Source: Globodera rostochiensis | Lineage: Eukaryota > Nematoda > Chromadorea > Rhabditida > Heteroderidae | NCBI GenBank assembly: GCA_018350325.1 | Contig: JAEVLN010000015.1 | Span: forward strand, 2,191,289 to 2,255,288 | Reading direction: 5' to 3' | DNA: 64,000 bases | Part shown: one piece after another, positions 23,501-33,500 of the stretch | Layout: every line of letters starts with the position of its first letter | Numbering within the stretch: position 1 is the first letter of the stretch | The notes under the pieces: model-generated | What the model was told of the DNA's origin: nothing | The model's input: the letters and a program-made list of their open reading frames with translations, nothing else | Databases searched by the model: none | Made by a program: the position numbers and the translations under genes

Positions 23501-25635
23501 ACAATTCCCTCTTCACCATTTCGCATTGATTGCTTGTAAAAGTCCGCAAATGATTGCCTGATGGGGAGATTTAAATGCTTTAAACAAAAGTTGCAAAAAA
23601 CCAATCTTCTAAAGAAACTCACGCCGTTTGGACTGAATTCTTCTGGGAGATAAATATTGTTGATTTTTCTTCTTCTTTAAATAGCTTTTCGAGTTTTTTC
23701 AGCCGTTCCACCAAAGGCTCATCAACCAAGGACGAACCGTCCAAATATAAAATGTCGAAAATAGCTAAAAAAACTAACCAAATTGAAAATGTTTCAAGCC
23801 CCTTTAAAATTGCCTAAGCTTCTCTGGAGGTACGAGTTGTTCTTGATGTAATCGTCGTCAATGTGTTTGCTGTCATACACTTTACCATCCGAAGCGCGTT
23901 TGCCCTTTCCCACTGAATTCGGAAGAAGGCAAATTCCTTTTAATTTCTTGACAAAATTAAAATGCCAAACACCGAAAGTTTGTAGCCGCTGGTCCCACAA
24001 CAAAAGTTCACAATCCAACACAAATTCGCGTGTTTCCGGTCGAAGGAACGGATGGATTCGGCCGGAAAGCATCGCACCGCTATCGGACCCCATTTTATGG
24101 GTGTAATCGATGCCGTTCCGCGTAAAGTATTTGTACTGGTTGAAGTTATATCTTCAGAATGATAAATGCTAACTAAAACCATCATTTTCGTTCATAAATC
24201 GCCTGTGAACTAGCAAATGCTCCCCGTCATATTTCAATTCCAGGAAAAATGGACGACCACAAAATTTGATTATCTAAAAACAACTATTTAATTGATCGTT
24301 ACTCAAAAAAAACATTCAAAAAACCTTTGGCAAGCAGTATTTGTCAAAGTTCAGCCGCTTGAGCAACATCGGCCTGAAGGGCTTCCCGAGAATATTTCCG
24401 TTAGCGGCCATAACATTTTCGCCCGCCTCTTCACCCACAAAACTTTCACAAATTTGCCGAATGCTGTCGCCCGCCTAATTATGTGTAAAATTCAAGGGAA
24501 AACGCCACAAAACCAACCATGAAAGCTTCGAGCGCTTCTTTGTGAAAGCATCGGAGAATGTTGGAGGAATTCATTCCACCCAATGCCTTCTCCATACTGT
24601 CCAGAAGAATGTAAAAAATCCAACGAAGTTCCAACCGCGTGCAGCATCGGAAGAGCTCACTCATAGCTTTCTCCTCTTAAATGGCAAAATGTACAAAACG
24701 TTTTTGGGGGGGGGGGTCGATCTTATCGTTAGATTTTTGCTAAATTAGCCTTTATTTCTTAAGAATTTGCCGAAAGGCGTCTCGGGGATAGTCCTGGTTA
24801 AATCGGTTACCCTAAACATTTGCGGACCGGGCCGGACCAAAGCAATAAGTTGCTTCAACCATATCCCGATTCACATGCTTAAAGTCATTCGAAAGCTCTC
24901 GAATAAATAGGATTAAGCTAAAGCTTTGCGATTGAACAAATATCAAAAGTTTTGGCTAAAAAACACTTTAAAAACTTCCCGATTTTTGAGATTCCAGCAT
25001 AACTTTTTTAAAGATTTGTGGCTTTAAGGTCTTAACCGGGTATGGTTGAAGCAAGTTATTGACCCGGACCGGCCGCAATGTGGACCCGGTTGAAACTTAT
25101 TGTTTACGTTGGCGTTTCTCGGAGGGAAATTCCAACCGGTCCAGAAAAGAATTGAGCTGCTTGATGCTGATGCTCGGCGTCTGTACAGACAAACTTGCGC
25201 AAACTTTGTCAGCGAGTCGTTCCACGAGAATATCCGTAGCCTAAGAAAAGTCTTAAAAGATAAACTAAAAATTAAAATTTACCGAAGTCAAATTTTCCAA
25301 ATGCTCAGTCATTAACGCATCGCAAACGAGTCTGTTGAGTTTAGTCTGAAAAGAAATCAATTAAGCATATATCAAAACAGAAAAAATCAAGGACTCACCT
25401 CTTTCATACCAAATTTTCGTTCATCTTTGCTCGGCACAAAAAGTCTGAGTGCATCGTAAAAGGTATCGTCATTTCTGAATTCGTAAGAACCATCAGGGTT
25501 TGACTTCTTCAATTCCTGATGCCATTTTTTGAGGAATTGTTTAAATACGACACTTTTTTTGTCTTTCGTAGTAGCTTTAATTGTTTCGAAGACTTGGCAA
25601 AGCTCATAAAACTGCAGCGTGTCAGATACTTGCAT
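20517..25635 (-). CDS. lig-4: DNA ligase IV (non-homologous end joining)
   Basis: An ATP-dependent ligase that seals double-strand breaks with XRCC4-type partners. Exons (high to low): 25399-25635, 25283-25345, 25108-25240, 24518-24675, 24325-24474, 24180-24273, 23886-24151, 23623-23764, 23448-23557, 23010-23326, 22883-22963, 21940-21984, 21718-21899, 21601-21674, 21427-21562, 21016-21361, 20762-20970, 20517-20676. About 966 residues; human LIG4 has 911. The start MQVSDTLQFYELCQVFE fits the family N-terminus. Nucleotidyltransferase motifs: ELKYDGEH (motif I, Lys near 261), FDILYLDG, EEGIVVK, WFKIKPDY, FPSIVSIRNDK. Two BRCT domains follow: GRKVCVLN...HIVHGNWLLQC, and SGFVFFVHE...WLGQFVTSEWVERAV. 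An acidic repeat lies between them. One junction (24151/24180) is off by one base. One intron appears to use a GC donor (after 21940). Two introns hold foldback elements. Confidence 0.93.
21075..21245 (-). repeat. In-frame acidic 36-bp repeat in lig-4
   Basis: Three near-perfect copies encode EEKQEAEEVLGM, and degenerate copies (EEEEGAEEVLEM) follow. They lie in exon 21016-21361 between the two BRCT domains. The reading frame is preserved because the unit is 12 codons. Confidence 0.9.
22075..22845. repeat. Foldback element FB1 in a lig-4 intron
   Basis: Nested inverted repeats fill the intron between exons 22883-22963 and 21940-21984. The outer arms carry GAAAACGGAGCC and its complement GGCTCCGTTTTC. 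Middle arms are TCATCTAACTCATC against GATGAGTTGGGTATGGATGA, then AGAGCATAACTTG against CAAGTTATGCTCT. Inner arms are AGCTAACATTAAGTTAAAGC against GCTTTAACTTAATGTTAGCT, with AAAAAAGTTATGGCC near the centre. No ORF is present, so it is MITE-like and non-autonomous. Confidence 0.85.
24790..25065. repeat. Foldback element FB2 in a lig-4 intron
   Basis: It shares the core AAGCTTTGCGATTG.ACAA and an AAGTT.TGGC block with FB1, plus a CATAACTTTTTT arm. Outer arms are TTGCTTCAACCATA against TATGGTTGAAGCAA. It lies in the 432-bp intron between exons 25108-25240 and 24518-24675. The arms are more diverged than in FB1. Confidence 0.75.
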
Positions 25636-26374
25636 AGTTCCAGACTTGTTCAGTTCAAAATATTATGTAATTGAAATAACTAAAATGGACCAAATGATTG
25701 AGTGGGTTTTGTTAAAATTTGTCCTAATAAGGGAGAGGACCGGACGGCGTAATCACCAAAAATTTTCGGTGGGAGGGGAAGGGGGGGGCCAAAAAGTCGA
25801 TCTTTAGGAGTGGTTTTTGGTTTTATTGCATTTTTTTTAACTTTCGAAAGGCGAAAATTTTCTCTATAAATTTTGTTGTGGTCAAATTTATTTTTGCTTT
25901 ACAGAGCGAATTTTTATCGGCAATTTTTATTTAAAAAACTTGAGGATGGGGGGGGGGTTTGACGGTGCCGATAAACGCCGCCGAGAAATTTTAGAAATGT
26001 TGTTGTTTTTGTTGAGATTTGCAATCAAGATTCAAAATAAACTTTCACATATTTAAAAATTTGGCGATCTGTCTAAAATTTTCAAATTTGTAGATCCACC
26101 AATACTGTTTGTTGCGCAGAAACACCATCTTTAGGGTTTTATTTTTAATCAAGAAAATCCAGATTCGTTATGTCTGGACCCGGATCCTGGACCTGGGTTT
26201 TAGGAAGGTGCCTGAGCTGATTTGTGACACAGCGGGTTCATTGAATTAATTGTTGTGTGACTTTAAAAAAAGGGGAAAGTTTGAAAACTCAAAAAGGTTT
26301 CGGGTTTTATTCCGAATTTTGATACATCCTAAATAAAACGACTTTACCCCCTTAATTAAAATTGAGAGTTGAAA
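25636..26374. promoter_or_regulatory. Divergent intergenic region lig-4 / COX6B
   Basis: These 739 bp separate the start codons of two divergently transcribed genes, so both promoters probably lie here. The stretch 26020-26210 is related to a dispersed repeat found again at 44345-45135 (AAAATAAAC...TTGGCGAT.TGTC and a CCTGGACCTGG block). I recognise no defined promoter motif. Confidence 0.5.
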
Positions 26375-27073
26375 ATGAATGAAATGGAGATACCGGATAC
26401 GTTTGGCGAACGTCTTCAGAAGTTCAAAGATTCGGGTGAACCCCATATGCTGCATCCTGAAAATCCGGTGTTTATGTATATGGGAAGAAATAACGCCGAT
26501 TGATTTATAGGACATTTGGAAGCCAGCTTATCATGAAATGATGGCGCGTCGGCTTAGTTGGGTAAGTTGTTTGTTTATTATATGAGTATTGACTTACCCC
26601 GTTAAAAAATTTAAGCACCAAAAACATTTCTAGGGCCCAAGTACTTCGTCAATTTCACAAACCCGCTATTTCTGCTTTTTAGGGACAGTTAGAGAAAGTC
26701 TTGTAAAACAATGAATAAACCCTTTTTTAGGCAGCTCCATATGATGCACGTTTCCCACAACAGCGAAAGCAGCGTCAGTGTTTCGGTAAATAAATATAAC
26801 TTTGTTGACGTCCACTGAATTACAATGCACAAATCTTATCATAAGCAATAAAATTTCATGATTTTCTTAATTGTACAATTATCATACTTAATGCCGCTAT
26901 AAAATTAAGAGTATTATGTGGACTATTTTCGCTGTCAGGAGCTGATGGGCGAGGAGTATAAACCGTGCAAATTCTTCCGAAACGTGTACCGCGACTTTTG
27001 TCCGGGATATTGGGTCGAGAAATGGGATGAGCTCCGCGAAGAGGGTCGTTTCCCTGCGAAGTTCGATCGCTGA
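26375..27073 (+). CDS. cox-6B: Cytochrome c oxidase subunit 6B
   Basis: A small intermembrane-space subunit of respiratory complex IV. Four exons join in phase: 26375-26467, 26511-26561, 26731-26785, 26910-27073, giving 120 residues. The coiled-coil-helix-coiled-coil-helix fold is shown by a CX9C pair (CFEYYVDYFRC) and a CX10C pair (CKFFRNVYRDFC). These are flanked by the family signatures APYDARFP, RQCF and CPGYWVEKWDELREEGRFP. Vertebrate COX6B has APFDSRFP...CW.NYLDFHRC and WV..WDEQR.EGTFPGK, so the match is close. The first two exons form an N-terminal extension (MNEMEIPDTFGERL) that I cannot align. The four cysteines are oxidised by the Mia40 pathway, so no cleavable presequence is expected. 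NDUFC2 starts 214 bp downstream on the same strand. Confidence 0.92.
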
Positions 27074-27259
27074 ATTATTAGCGTTGATTTAGGACAGATT
27101 TCTCGATATGATAAAAAATGTGCTTATTGTAGTTGTGTTCAGCTGTAAAATTGTGGCACATAATTGATAAAGATTGATTATAACACGTTTTTATTTTCTC
27201 GTTTGATGGTTAATTATTACTTATTTTATTTTTGTTTAATTCGAACAATTGTTGCTCAT

Positions 27260-27287
27260 TCAATGTTCAGGATTTATACAAAATCAA
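27260..27287 (+). promoter_or_regulatory. Possible trans-splice acceptor before NDUFC2
   Basis: CAATGTTCAG ends at 27270, 17 bases before the ATG at 27288. There is no upstream donor in the short intergenic gap. In nematodes, downstream operon genes receive a spliced leader at such sites. This is inference from position and sequence only. Confidence 0.4.
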
Positions 27288-28122
27288 ATGATGGAGTCCA
27301 CTCGCGTAAGTGACGCGGAGCATAAGCGCAGGGAGTCGCAGGTGCGCGAGGGCGCTCGTAGCTACAACGCGCTCGACCCCTTCACCTGGTCTTTTCCTTC
27401 TAAATGCGCTGCTACTGGGACTGGGATTCTGGGTTGCTCGGTCAGTTTTTCTTATTTCAATCAAGGGCGCAGCAACTCGAAATGAAATTTGAAAAATGAA
27501 TCCATAAATCGAATTTTTTTTACCCCCCCCCCCGAGAAAATTCTAGTATCTTGGTTACGCGCTTGATTTCAATGAATTATTAAATATTTGGTTTTCAGAT
27601 GACTTATTACATGTTGTGGTACCGAAAGCCTTGGTACTCGGGTAAGCGTGGCAACTCGCGTGGTGGAATAATTTGTTTAAAAATATATATTTGAGGACTT
27701 GTGGTCAAAGTGGCGGGTTTTGTTGCCGCGGTGGGCGCATGTTATTTTGTTGCGTTGTCCCGTGGCAAAGCGATGGCCGATCGAGACGCTGTCGTGGAGC
27801 ATTACATTCGTTTGCACCCCGAAGACTTTGAGCGGATTAACAATTGTCTGTCTTTTGGCTAATAGCCAACACTTGAATTAGCATTCGAAACCTGCGTTGA
27901 TCGGCGTGGTAAAAATGCCGAAAAGTGTGTAAATTCACATTGTTTTCAGTCGTCTTTAATTTTTGCCGTGAAATTGGGGAAAATAAACAAGGGCCGTTTT
28001 TTGATAAAATAAATATCATTTATGCTTCACACATCCTTTCAGTCCATGGCCGCCCCTACAGGGACATACTCCTTCCGTGGGTGCCCGTTCGTGGTCAATA
28101 CTACAAAGTCGAGGACAAATAG
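27288..28122 (+). CDS. NDUFC2: NADH dehydrogenase (complex I) subunit C2
   Basis: An accessory membrane-arm subunit of mitochondrial complex I. Four exons join in phase: 27288-27440, 27599-27641, 27696-27845, 28043-28122, giving 141 residues. The conserved parts are a Gly/Ala-rich first segment, YRKPWYSG, a hydrophobic helix (LVVKVAGFVAAVGACYFVAL), then DRDAVVEHYIRLHPEDF. The last matches the vertebrate NDUFC2 signature DRE...YM.LHPEDF. The C-terminal exon reads HGRPYRDILLPWVPVRGQYY. Two adjacent ATGs (27288 and 27291) are possible starts. It sits 214 bp after COX6B in the same orientation, and both products are respiratory-chain subunits. That spacing suits a nematode operon. RP2 follows 145 bp later on the same strand and could be a third member. 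Confidence 0.88.
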
Positions 28123-28267
28123 GACGTCAATTCGTTGCTTGCTTTTGGTTTTTCTGTTGATGAAATAGACTTCCATATTTGATGAATCCACCCACATAAA
28201 TTCGAAGATTGTATGTATTGGTTTTGTTTGGCGACATCGTTACTTAATCGTTAAATGTGTTTGCTCA

Positions 28268-29975
28268 ATGCAATTAAAAAAGGCGAACCAAACTATTTTA
28301 ACTGATCTTAAGCCGGAAATGTTTACCTTTTCCTGTAAACCGGGGGGACGTCTGAAGAAAGATGGGTCAGACGAGAATATTTCCAACATCGGAATCAATT
28401 CGACTACATCGTCCGACACAAATTCACTCTCTTCGGCAACTTCTACTGAATTAAGATTGTCGGCGATTAGGTCGGACACGGCTTTTCGGGATGTCAGTGA
28501 AAAAACGGTGTTCAAGGGATCAGGTGGTGTTCTTGTGGGGTCTGTTTTTGGTTCTGGCGCCTCTGCCGTGTTTTCGTTTTGTTTTAGGGCATTAATTTGG
28601 GCTATTCCTATTTTTATGAGGACCGTTCAGGACCCGGTGGTGGTTGAGTTAAATACGGATCCGTTTTCAGCTGAACTTTGTGGAAAGCCATTTTCGATCC
28701 ACAATTGCAGGGTAATGTTTAAATCGAATTATTCAATCTTTCAGACATTAAAATTTGCATACCGTCCTGGAAAAGCCATTATGACTGGCGTTTTTAAATT
28801 TTATTAGAACTATTTTCACCAAATATCATATTTTTAGGGATCGGTACTTGTACTTCTTGATCATACGGCCACAATCACCATTGAGAAGTGCAACAACTGT
28901 GTGATCATATGTGGGCCCTGCAAAGGCAGGTGTGTTTAGATTGGGCTAGATAAAAAGGGATTATTCTTTTATGTTTAAAAATGATCAAATAGTAACTACC
29001 TTAACAGAGTGAGCCAGAATTATTTGACTTAAATTGAGTTTAATTTTGCAGAATTAAATAATTCTTAGTATAAACATTCGTTTTGCACTTTAGCATATTC
29101 GTTCGAAACTGTACGGATTGTCTTATCCTGGCCGCGTGTCAACAATTTCGCGTGCAAGATTCACACGATGTGGAGGCGCACATACACTGCAGCACAAAAC
29201 CGGTGATGAACAAGTGGAAAAGGCTAAAAAAATGTGTTGGTATGAATCTGGGCTCATGTTTTGCGAGTTTAGACTCCGAACCCGAATTAAACGTTTAAAA
29301 GACTCTGAACCCGAATAAAACGGTTAAAAGACTCCGAACCCGAATTAAACGTTTAAAAGATTCCGAACCCGAATTAAACGTTTAAAAGATTCCGAACCCG
29401 AATTAAACGTTTAAAAGATTCCGAACCCGAATTAAACGTTTAAAAGATTCCGAACCCGAATTAAACGTTTAAAAGATTCCGAACCCGAATTAAACGTTTA
29501 AAAGACTCCGAACCCGAATTAAACGTTTAAACACATTCTTACATTCGACGAATTCAATGGAGGTTTTGGCACAAAAATCTTCAAACATTTGTTTTGGTCT
29601 TAGCCTCCAAAATCCTTGGACTGCTAGCTTAATGCTTACTTTCTTTGCTCAGACAATCGAGGACTCTGAACTAATCGTTGCTCCGCTGCTGATGAGTTAC
29701 AATGGCATTGAAGGCGCGTGGATTTGATTACGGCTTTTTGTATATTTACCTTATGTTTAGATGACATGGCATCTGCTGGGCTGGACAGGGCGTTAAACCG
29801 GTGGGACAAAGTGCAGAACTTTACGCCAGACACTGGCCTATTCCAACTGATGCCATTCGACCCCTTTGCTAATGGGGCCATCGGCAGTGAGGTGGTCAGT
29901 GATGAACTGCTCGAACAGCTCACCACCTTCATGGAGAAGCCCGAGGCCCAAGAGTTGTTATTGGGATCTTCTTAA
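28268..29975 (+). CDS. rpi-2: RP2-type TBCC-domain protein (ARL3 GAP family)
   Basis: RP2 is a GTPase-activating protein for ARL3 in trafficking of lipidated cargo to cilia. Exons: 28268-28711, 28838-28929, 29094-29202, 29653-29713, 29761-29975, giving about 306 residues. The TBCC beta-helix signatures are clear: FSIHNC, LLDHTATITIEKCNNCVI, GPCKGS, IFVRNCTDC, ACQQFRVQD, HCSTKP, NFTPDTG. The Arg in FVRNC matches the catalytic arginine finger of human RP2 (Arg118 in FFRNC). Differences from human RP2: the N-terminal Met-Gly-Cys acylation signal is absent from the ORF start, so a first exon may be missing; exon 1 has an unusual Ser/Thr insert; the protein stops soon after the beta-helix, without the NDPK-like domain. 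The junction 29713/29761 needs a GC donor to keep frame and family spacing, so it is the least certain part. Confidence 0.85.
29285..29535 (+). repeat. 31-bp tandem repeat in an RP2 intron (about 8 copies)
   Basis: The unit CCGAACCCGAATTAAACGTT plus TAAAAGA[TC]T repeats about eight times between exons 29094-29202 and 29653-29713. Copies differ mainly at GACT versus GATT. Confidence 0.92.
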
Positions 29976-30573
29976 TGTGGGAGGATGTCTTTTTCCTACA
30001 GCTTCCAGCAATTCGTTTATATTCTATTCACAGCATTCTAATCGCCTGTGTCTTGAAGTATCCAACCTTCTTAATTAAGATCAGTCGGTCTCAAACTGAA
30101 GACAATTAGCTGGGTTTTGCCAACATACGAACTGCTTTGAACTTTGGCCAATTCCGTGTAATAATAAATCTCTGGCGTTCAGTCATATTAAAAAGAAGCA
30201 ACAACAAAAATCGAGTTGGCATCACATCGAACAGAGAATTTTTGTTTAAACAGTCTCGAAAAAAAGCAAAAAACAAAATTTTTTTGTCCGTGTCCTGCGA
30301 CATTTGCGAGCAATCAAAATGACAGAAGTCTCATTTCTCTACATAAAAAGAATGAATATGGCTGACAGCAATAGATAGGGTGTCCAGTAGTTTCCTTTTC
30401 AAAACAATTAGATTTGTAAAAACATCAATTGGCCACCCTAGCTTGTTGCATTTAATAATCAGCGGAGAATGCTAAATTTCATTTTTCTTTGTTGCATTTG
30501 ACTCGCCCGCCTTTTTTGTCTGAGATCCCTTCTCCCCCTCACGTCTTCTTCTCGTCGCCCATTTGTAATGCCC
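29976..30573. other. Convergent intergenic DNA between RP2 and mab-5
   Basis: The 3' UTRs of two convergent genes lie here. It is AT-rich, with no convincing ORF. If mab-5 uses the strong GTGAGT donor inside its last listed exon (near 30612), a further C-terminal exon could lie at 30460-30560 on the minus strand. Confidence 0.5.
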
Positions 30574-33500
30574 TCATCGCCTGCTTCCTCCGTTAATTCT
30601 GCCGGGGCACTCACCGCCCTCCTCGTCCTCGTCTCCGCTCTCTCCGAAGCCACTCAATCCCGACTTCCCTTCCTTCTTCTGCTTCATCCGTCGATTTTGG
30701 AACCAAATCTTCACCTTAAAGTGATCGTTTGCACGAGCCGCTAACTAAGCATACAAAAACATCCAATGAAATGAGAAAAAGAGAGAGTCGCGGTTGGTGT
30801 CTGTCCGCTTTTCATTCATGTTTTCCTATGGACTCTCTCCACCATTTTCTTTCTCTAACCTCTAATGGAAAATCGGGCAAAATAGCTAATTTTAAGTTTA
30901 ACCTGTCGTTCGGTCAGCTGAAGGGTCTCAGAGATCTCTTGGCGCCGTTTTCTCGTCAGGTATTTGTTAAAATGGAACTCCTTCTCCAGCTAAAAGGCTA
31001 CGGTATTCCCATGGAGCGCTTCCGTCACTCACTCACCTCGAGGGTCTGTGTCCGTGAATAGGTCTGTCGAGTGCGCTTTGCCTCGCAACCGCGTAGTCCT
31101 GAAGCAAGGAAGGGATAGGACGGATGAAATGATGAAGATGAAGCAAGGAAGGGAAGGGACGGAAGAAATGATAGGGATGAAGCAAGGAAGGGAAGGGACG
31201 GAAGAAATGATAGGGATGAAGCAAGGAAGGGAAGGGACGGAAGAAATGATAGGGATGAAGCAAGGAAGGGATAGGACGGAAGAAATGATAGGGATGAAGC
31301 AAGGAAGGGAAGGGACGGAAGAAATGATAGGGATGAAGCAAGGAAGGGATAGGACGGATGAAATGATGAAGATGAAGCAAGGAAGGGAAGGGACGGAAGA
31401 AATGATAGGGATGAAGCAAGGAAGGGAAGGGACGGAAGAAATGATAGGGATGAAGCAAGGAAGGGAAGGGACGGAAGAAATGATAGGGATGAAGCAAGGA
31501 AGGGATAGGACGGAAGAAATGATAGGGATGAAGCAAGGAAGGGAAGGGACGGAAGAAATGATAGGGATGAAGCAAGGAAGGGATAGGACAGGAAACGGAA
31601 GGGAAGGGACGGAAGAAATGATAGGGATGAAGCAAGGAAGGGATAGGACAGGAAACGGAAGGGAAGGGACGGAAGAAACGATGAAGATGAAGCAAGGAAG
31701 GGAAGGGACGGAAGAAATGATGAAGATGAAGCAAGGAAGGGAAGGGACGGAAGAAATGATGAAGATGAAGCAAGGAAGGGAAGGGACGGAAGAAATGATG
31801 AAGATGAAGCAAGGAAGGGAAGGGACGGAAGAAATGATGAAGATGAAGCAAGGAAGGGATAGGACGGATGAAATGATGAAGATGAAGCAAGGAAGGGAAG
31901 GGACGGAAGAAATGATAGGGATGAAGCAAGGAAGGGAAGGGACGGAAGAAATGATAGGGATGAAGCAAGGAAGGGATAGGACAGGAAACGGAAGGGAAGG
32001 GACGGAAGAAACGATGAAGATGAAGCAAGGAAGGGATAGGACGGATGAAATGATGAAGATGAAGCAAGGAAGGGAAGGGACGGAAGAAATGATAGGGATG
32101 AAGCAAGGAAGGGAAGGGACGGAAGAAATGATAGGGATGAAGCAAGGAAGGGAAGGGACGGAAGAAATGATAGGGATGAAGCAAGGAAGGGATAGGACAG
32201 GAAACGGAAGGGAAGGGACGGAAGAAATGATAGGGATGAAGCAAGGAAGGGATAGGACAGGAAACGGAAGGGAAGGGACGGAAGAAACGATGAAGATGAA
32301 GCAAGGAAGGGAAGGGACGGAAGAAATGATAGGGATGAAGCAAGGAAGGGAAGGGACGGAAGAAATGATAGGGATGAAGCAAGGAAGGGATAGGACGGAT
32401 GAAATGATGAAGATGAAGCAAGGAAGGGAAGGGACGGAAGAAATGATAGGGATGAAGCAAGGAAGGGAAGGGACGGAAGAAATGATAGGGATGAAGCAAG
32501 GAAGGGATAGGACGGATGAAATGATGAAGATGAAGCAAGGAAGGGAAGGGACGGAAGAAATGATAGGGATGAAGCAAGGAAGGGAAGGGACGGAAGAAAT
32601 GATAGGGATGAAGCAAGGAAGGGAAGGGACGGAAGAAATGATAGGGATGAAGCAAGGAAGGGAAGGGACGGAAGAAATGATAGGGATGAAGCAAGGAAGG
32701 GATAGGACGGATGAAATGATGAAGATGAAGCAAGGAAGGGAAGGGACGGATGAAATGATGAAGATGAAGCAAGGAAGGGAAGGGACGGAAGAAATGATAG
32801 GGATGAAGCAAGGAAGGGAAGGGACGGAAGAAATGATAGGGATGAAGCAAGGAAGGGATAGGACAGGGAACGGAAGGGAATGGACGGAAGAAACGATAAA
32901 GATGAAGCAAGGAAGGGAAGGGACGGAAGAAATGATAGGGATGAAGCAAGGAAGGGATAGGACAGGAAACGGAAGGGAAGGGACGGAAGAAACGATGAAG
33001 ATGAAGCAAGGAAGGGAAGGGACGGAAGAAATGATGAAGATGAAGCAAGGAAGGGATAGGACGGATGAAATGATGAAGATGAAGCAAGGAAGGGAAGGGA
33101 CGGAAGAAATGATGAAGATGAAGCAAGGAAGGGATAGGACGGATGAAATGATGAAGATGAAGCAAGGAAGGGAAGGGACGGAAGAAATGATAGGGATGAA
33201 GCAAGGAAGGGAAGGGACGGAAGAAATGATAGGGATGAAGCAAGGAAGGGATAGGACAGGAAACGGAAGGGAAGGGACGGAAGAAACGATGAAGATGAAG
33301 CAAGGAAGGGATAGGACGGATGAAATGATGAAGATGAAGCAAGGAAGGGAAGGGACGGAAGAAATGATAGGGATGAAGCAAGGAAGGGAAGGGACGGAAG
33401 AAATGATAGGGATGAAGCAAGGAAGGGAAGGGACGGAAGAAATGATAGGGATGAAGCAAGGAAGGGATAGGACGGAAGAAATGATAGGGATGAAGCAAGG

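Noticed and set aside
30700..31100. mab-5 homeobox as a second Hox1 (because of RMKQKKE)
   Set aside because: The remainder of the homeodomain ([27 protein letters not shown]) and the FPWMKM hexapeptide are of the Antennapedia/MAB-5 type, and a clear labial gene is already present at 16736-18569.
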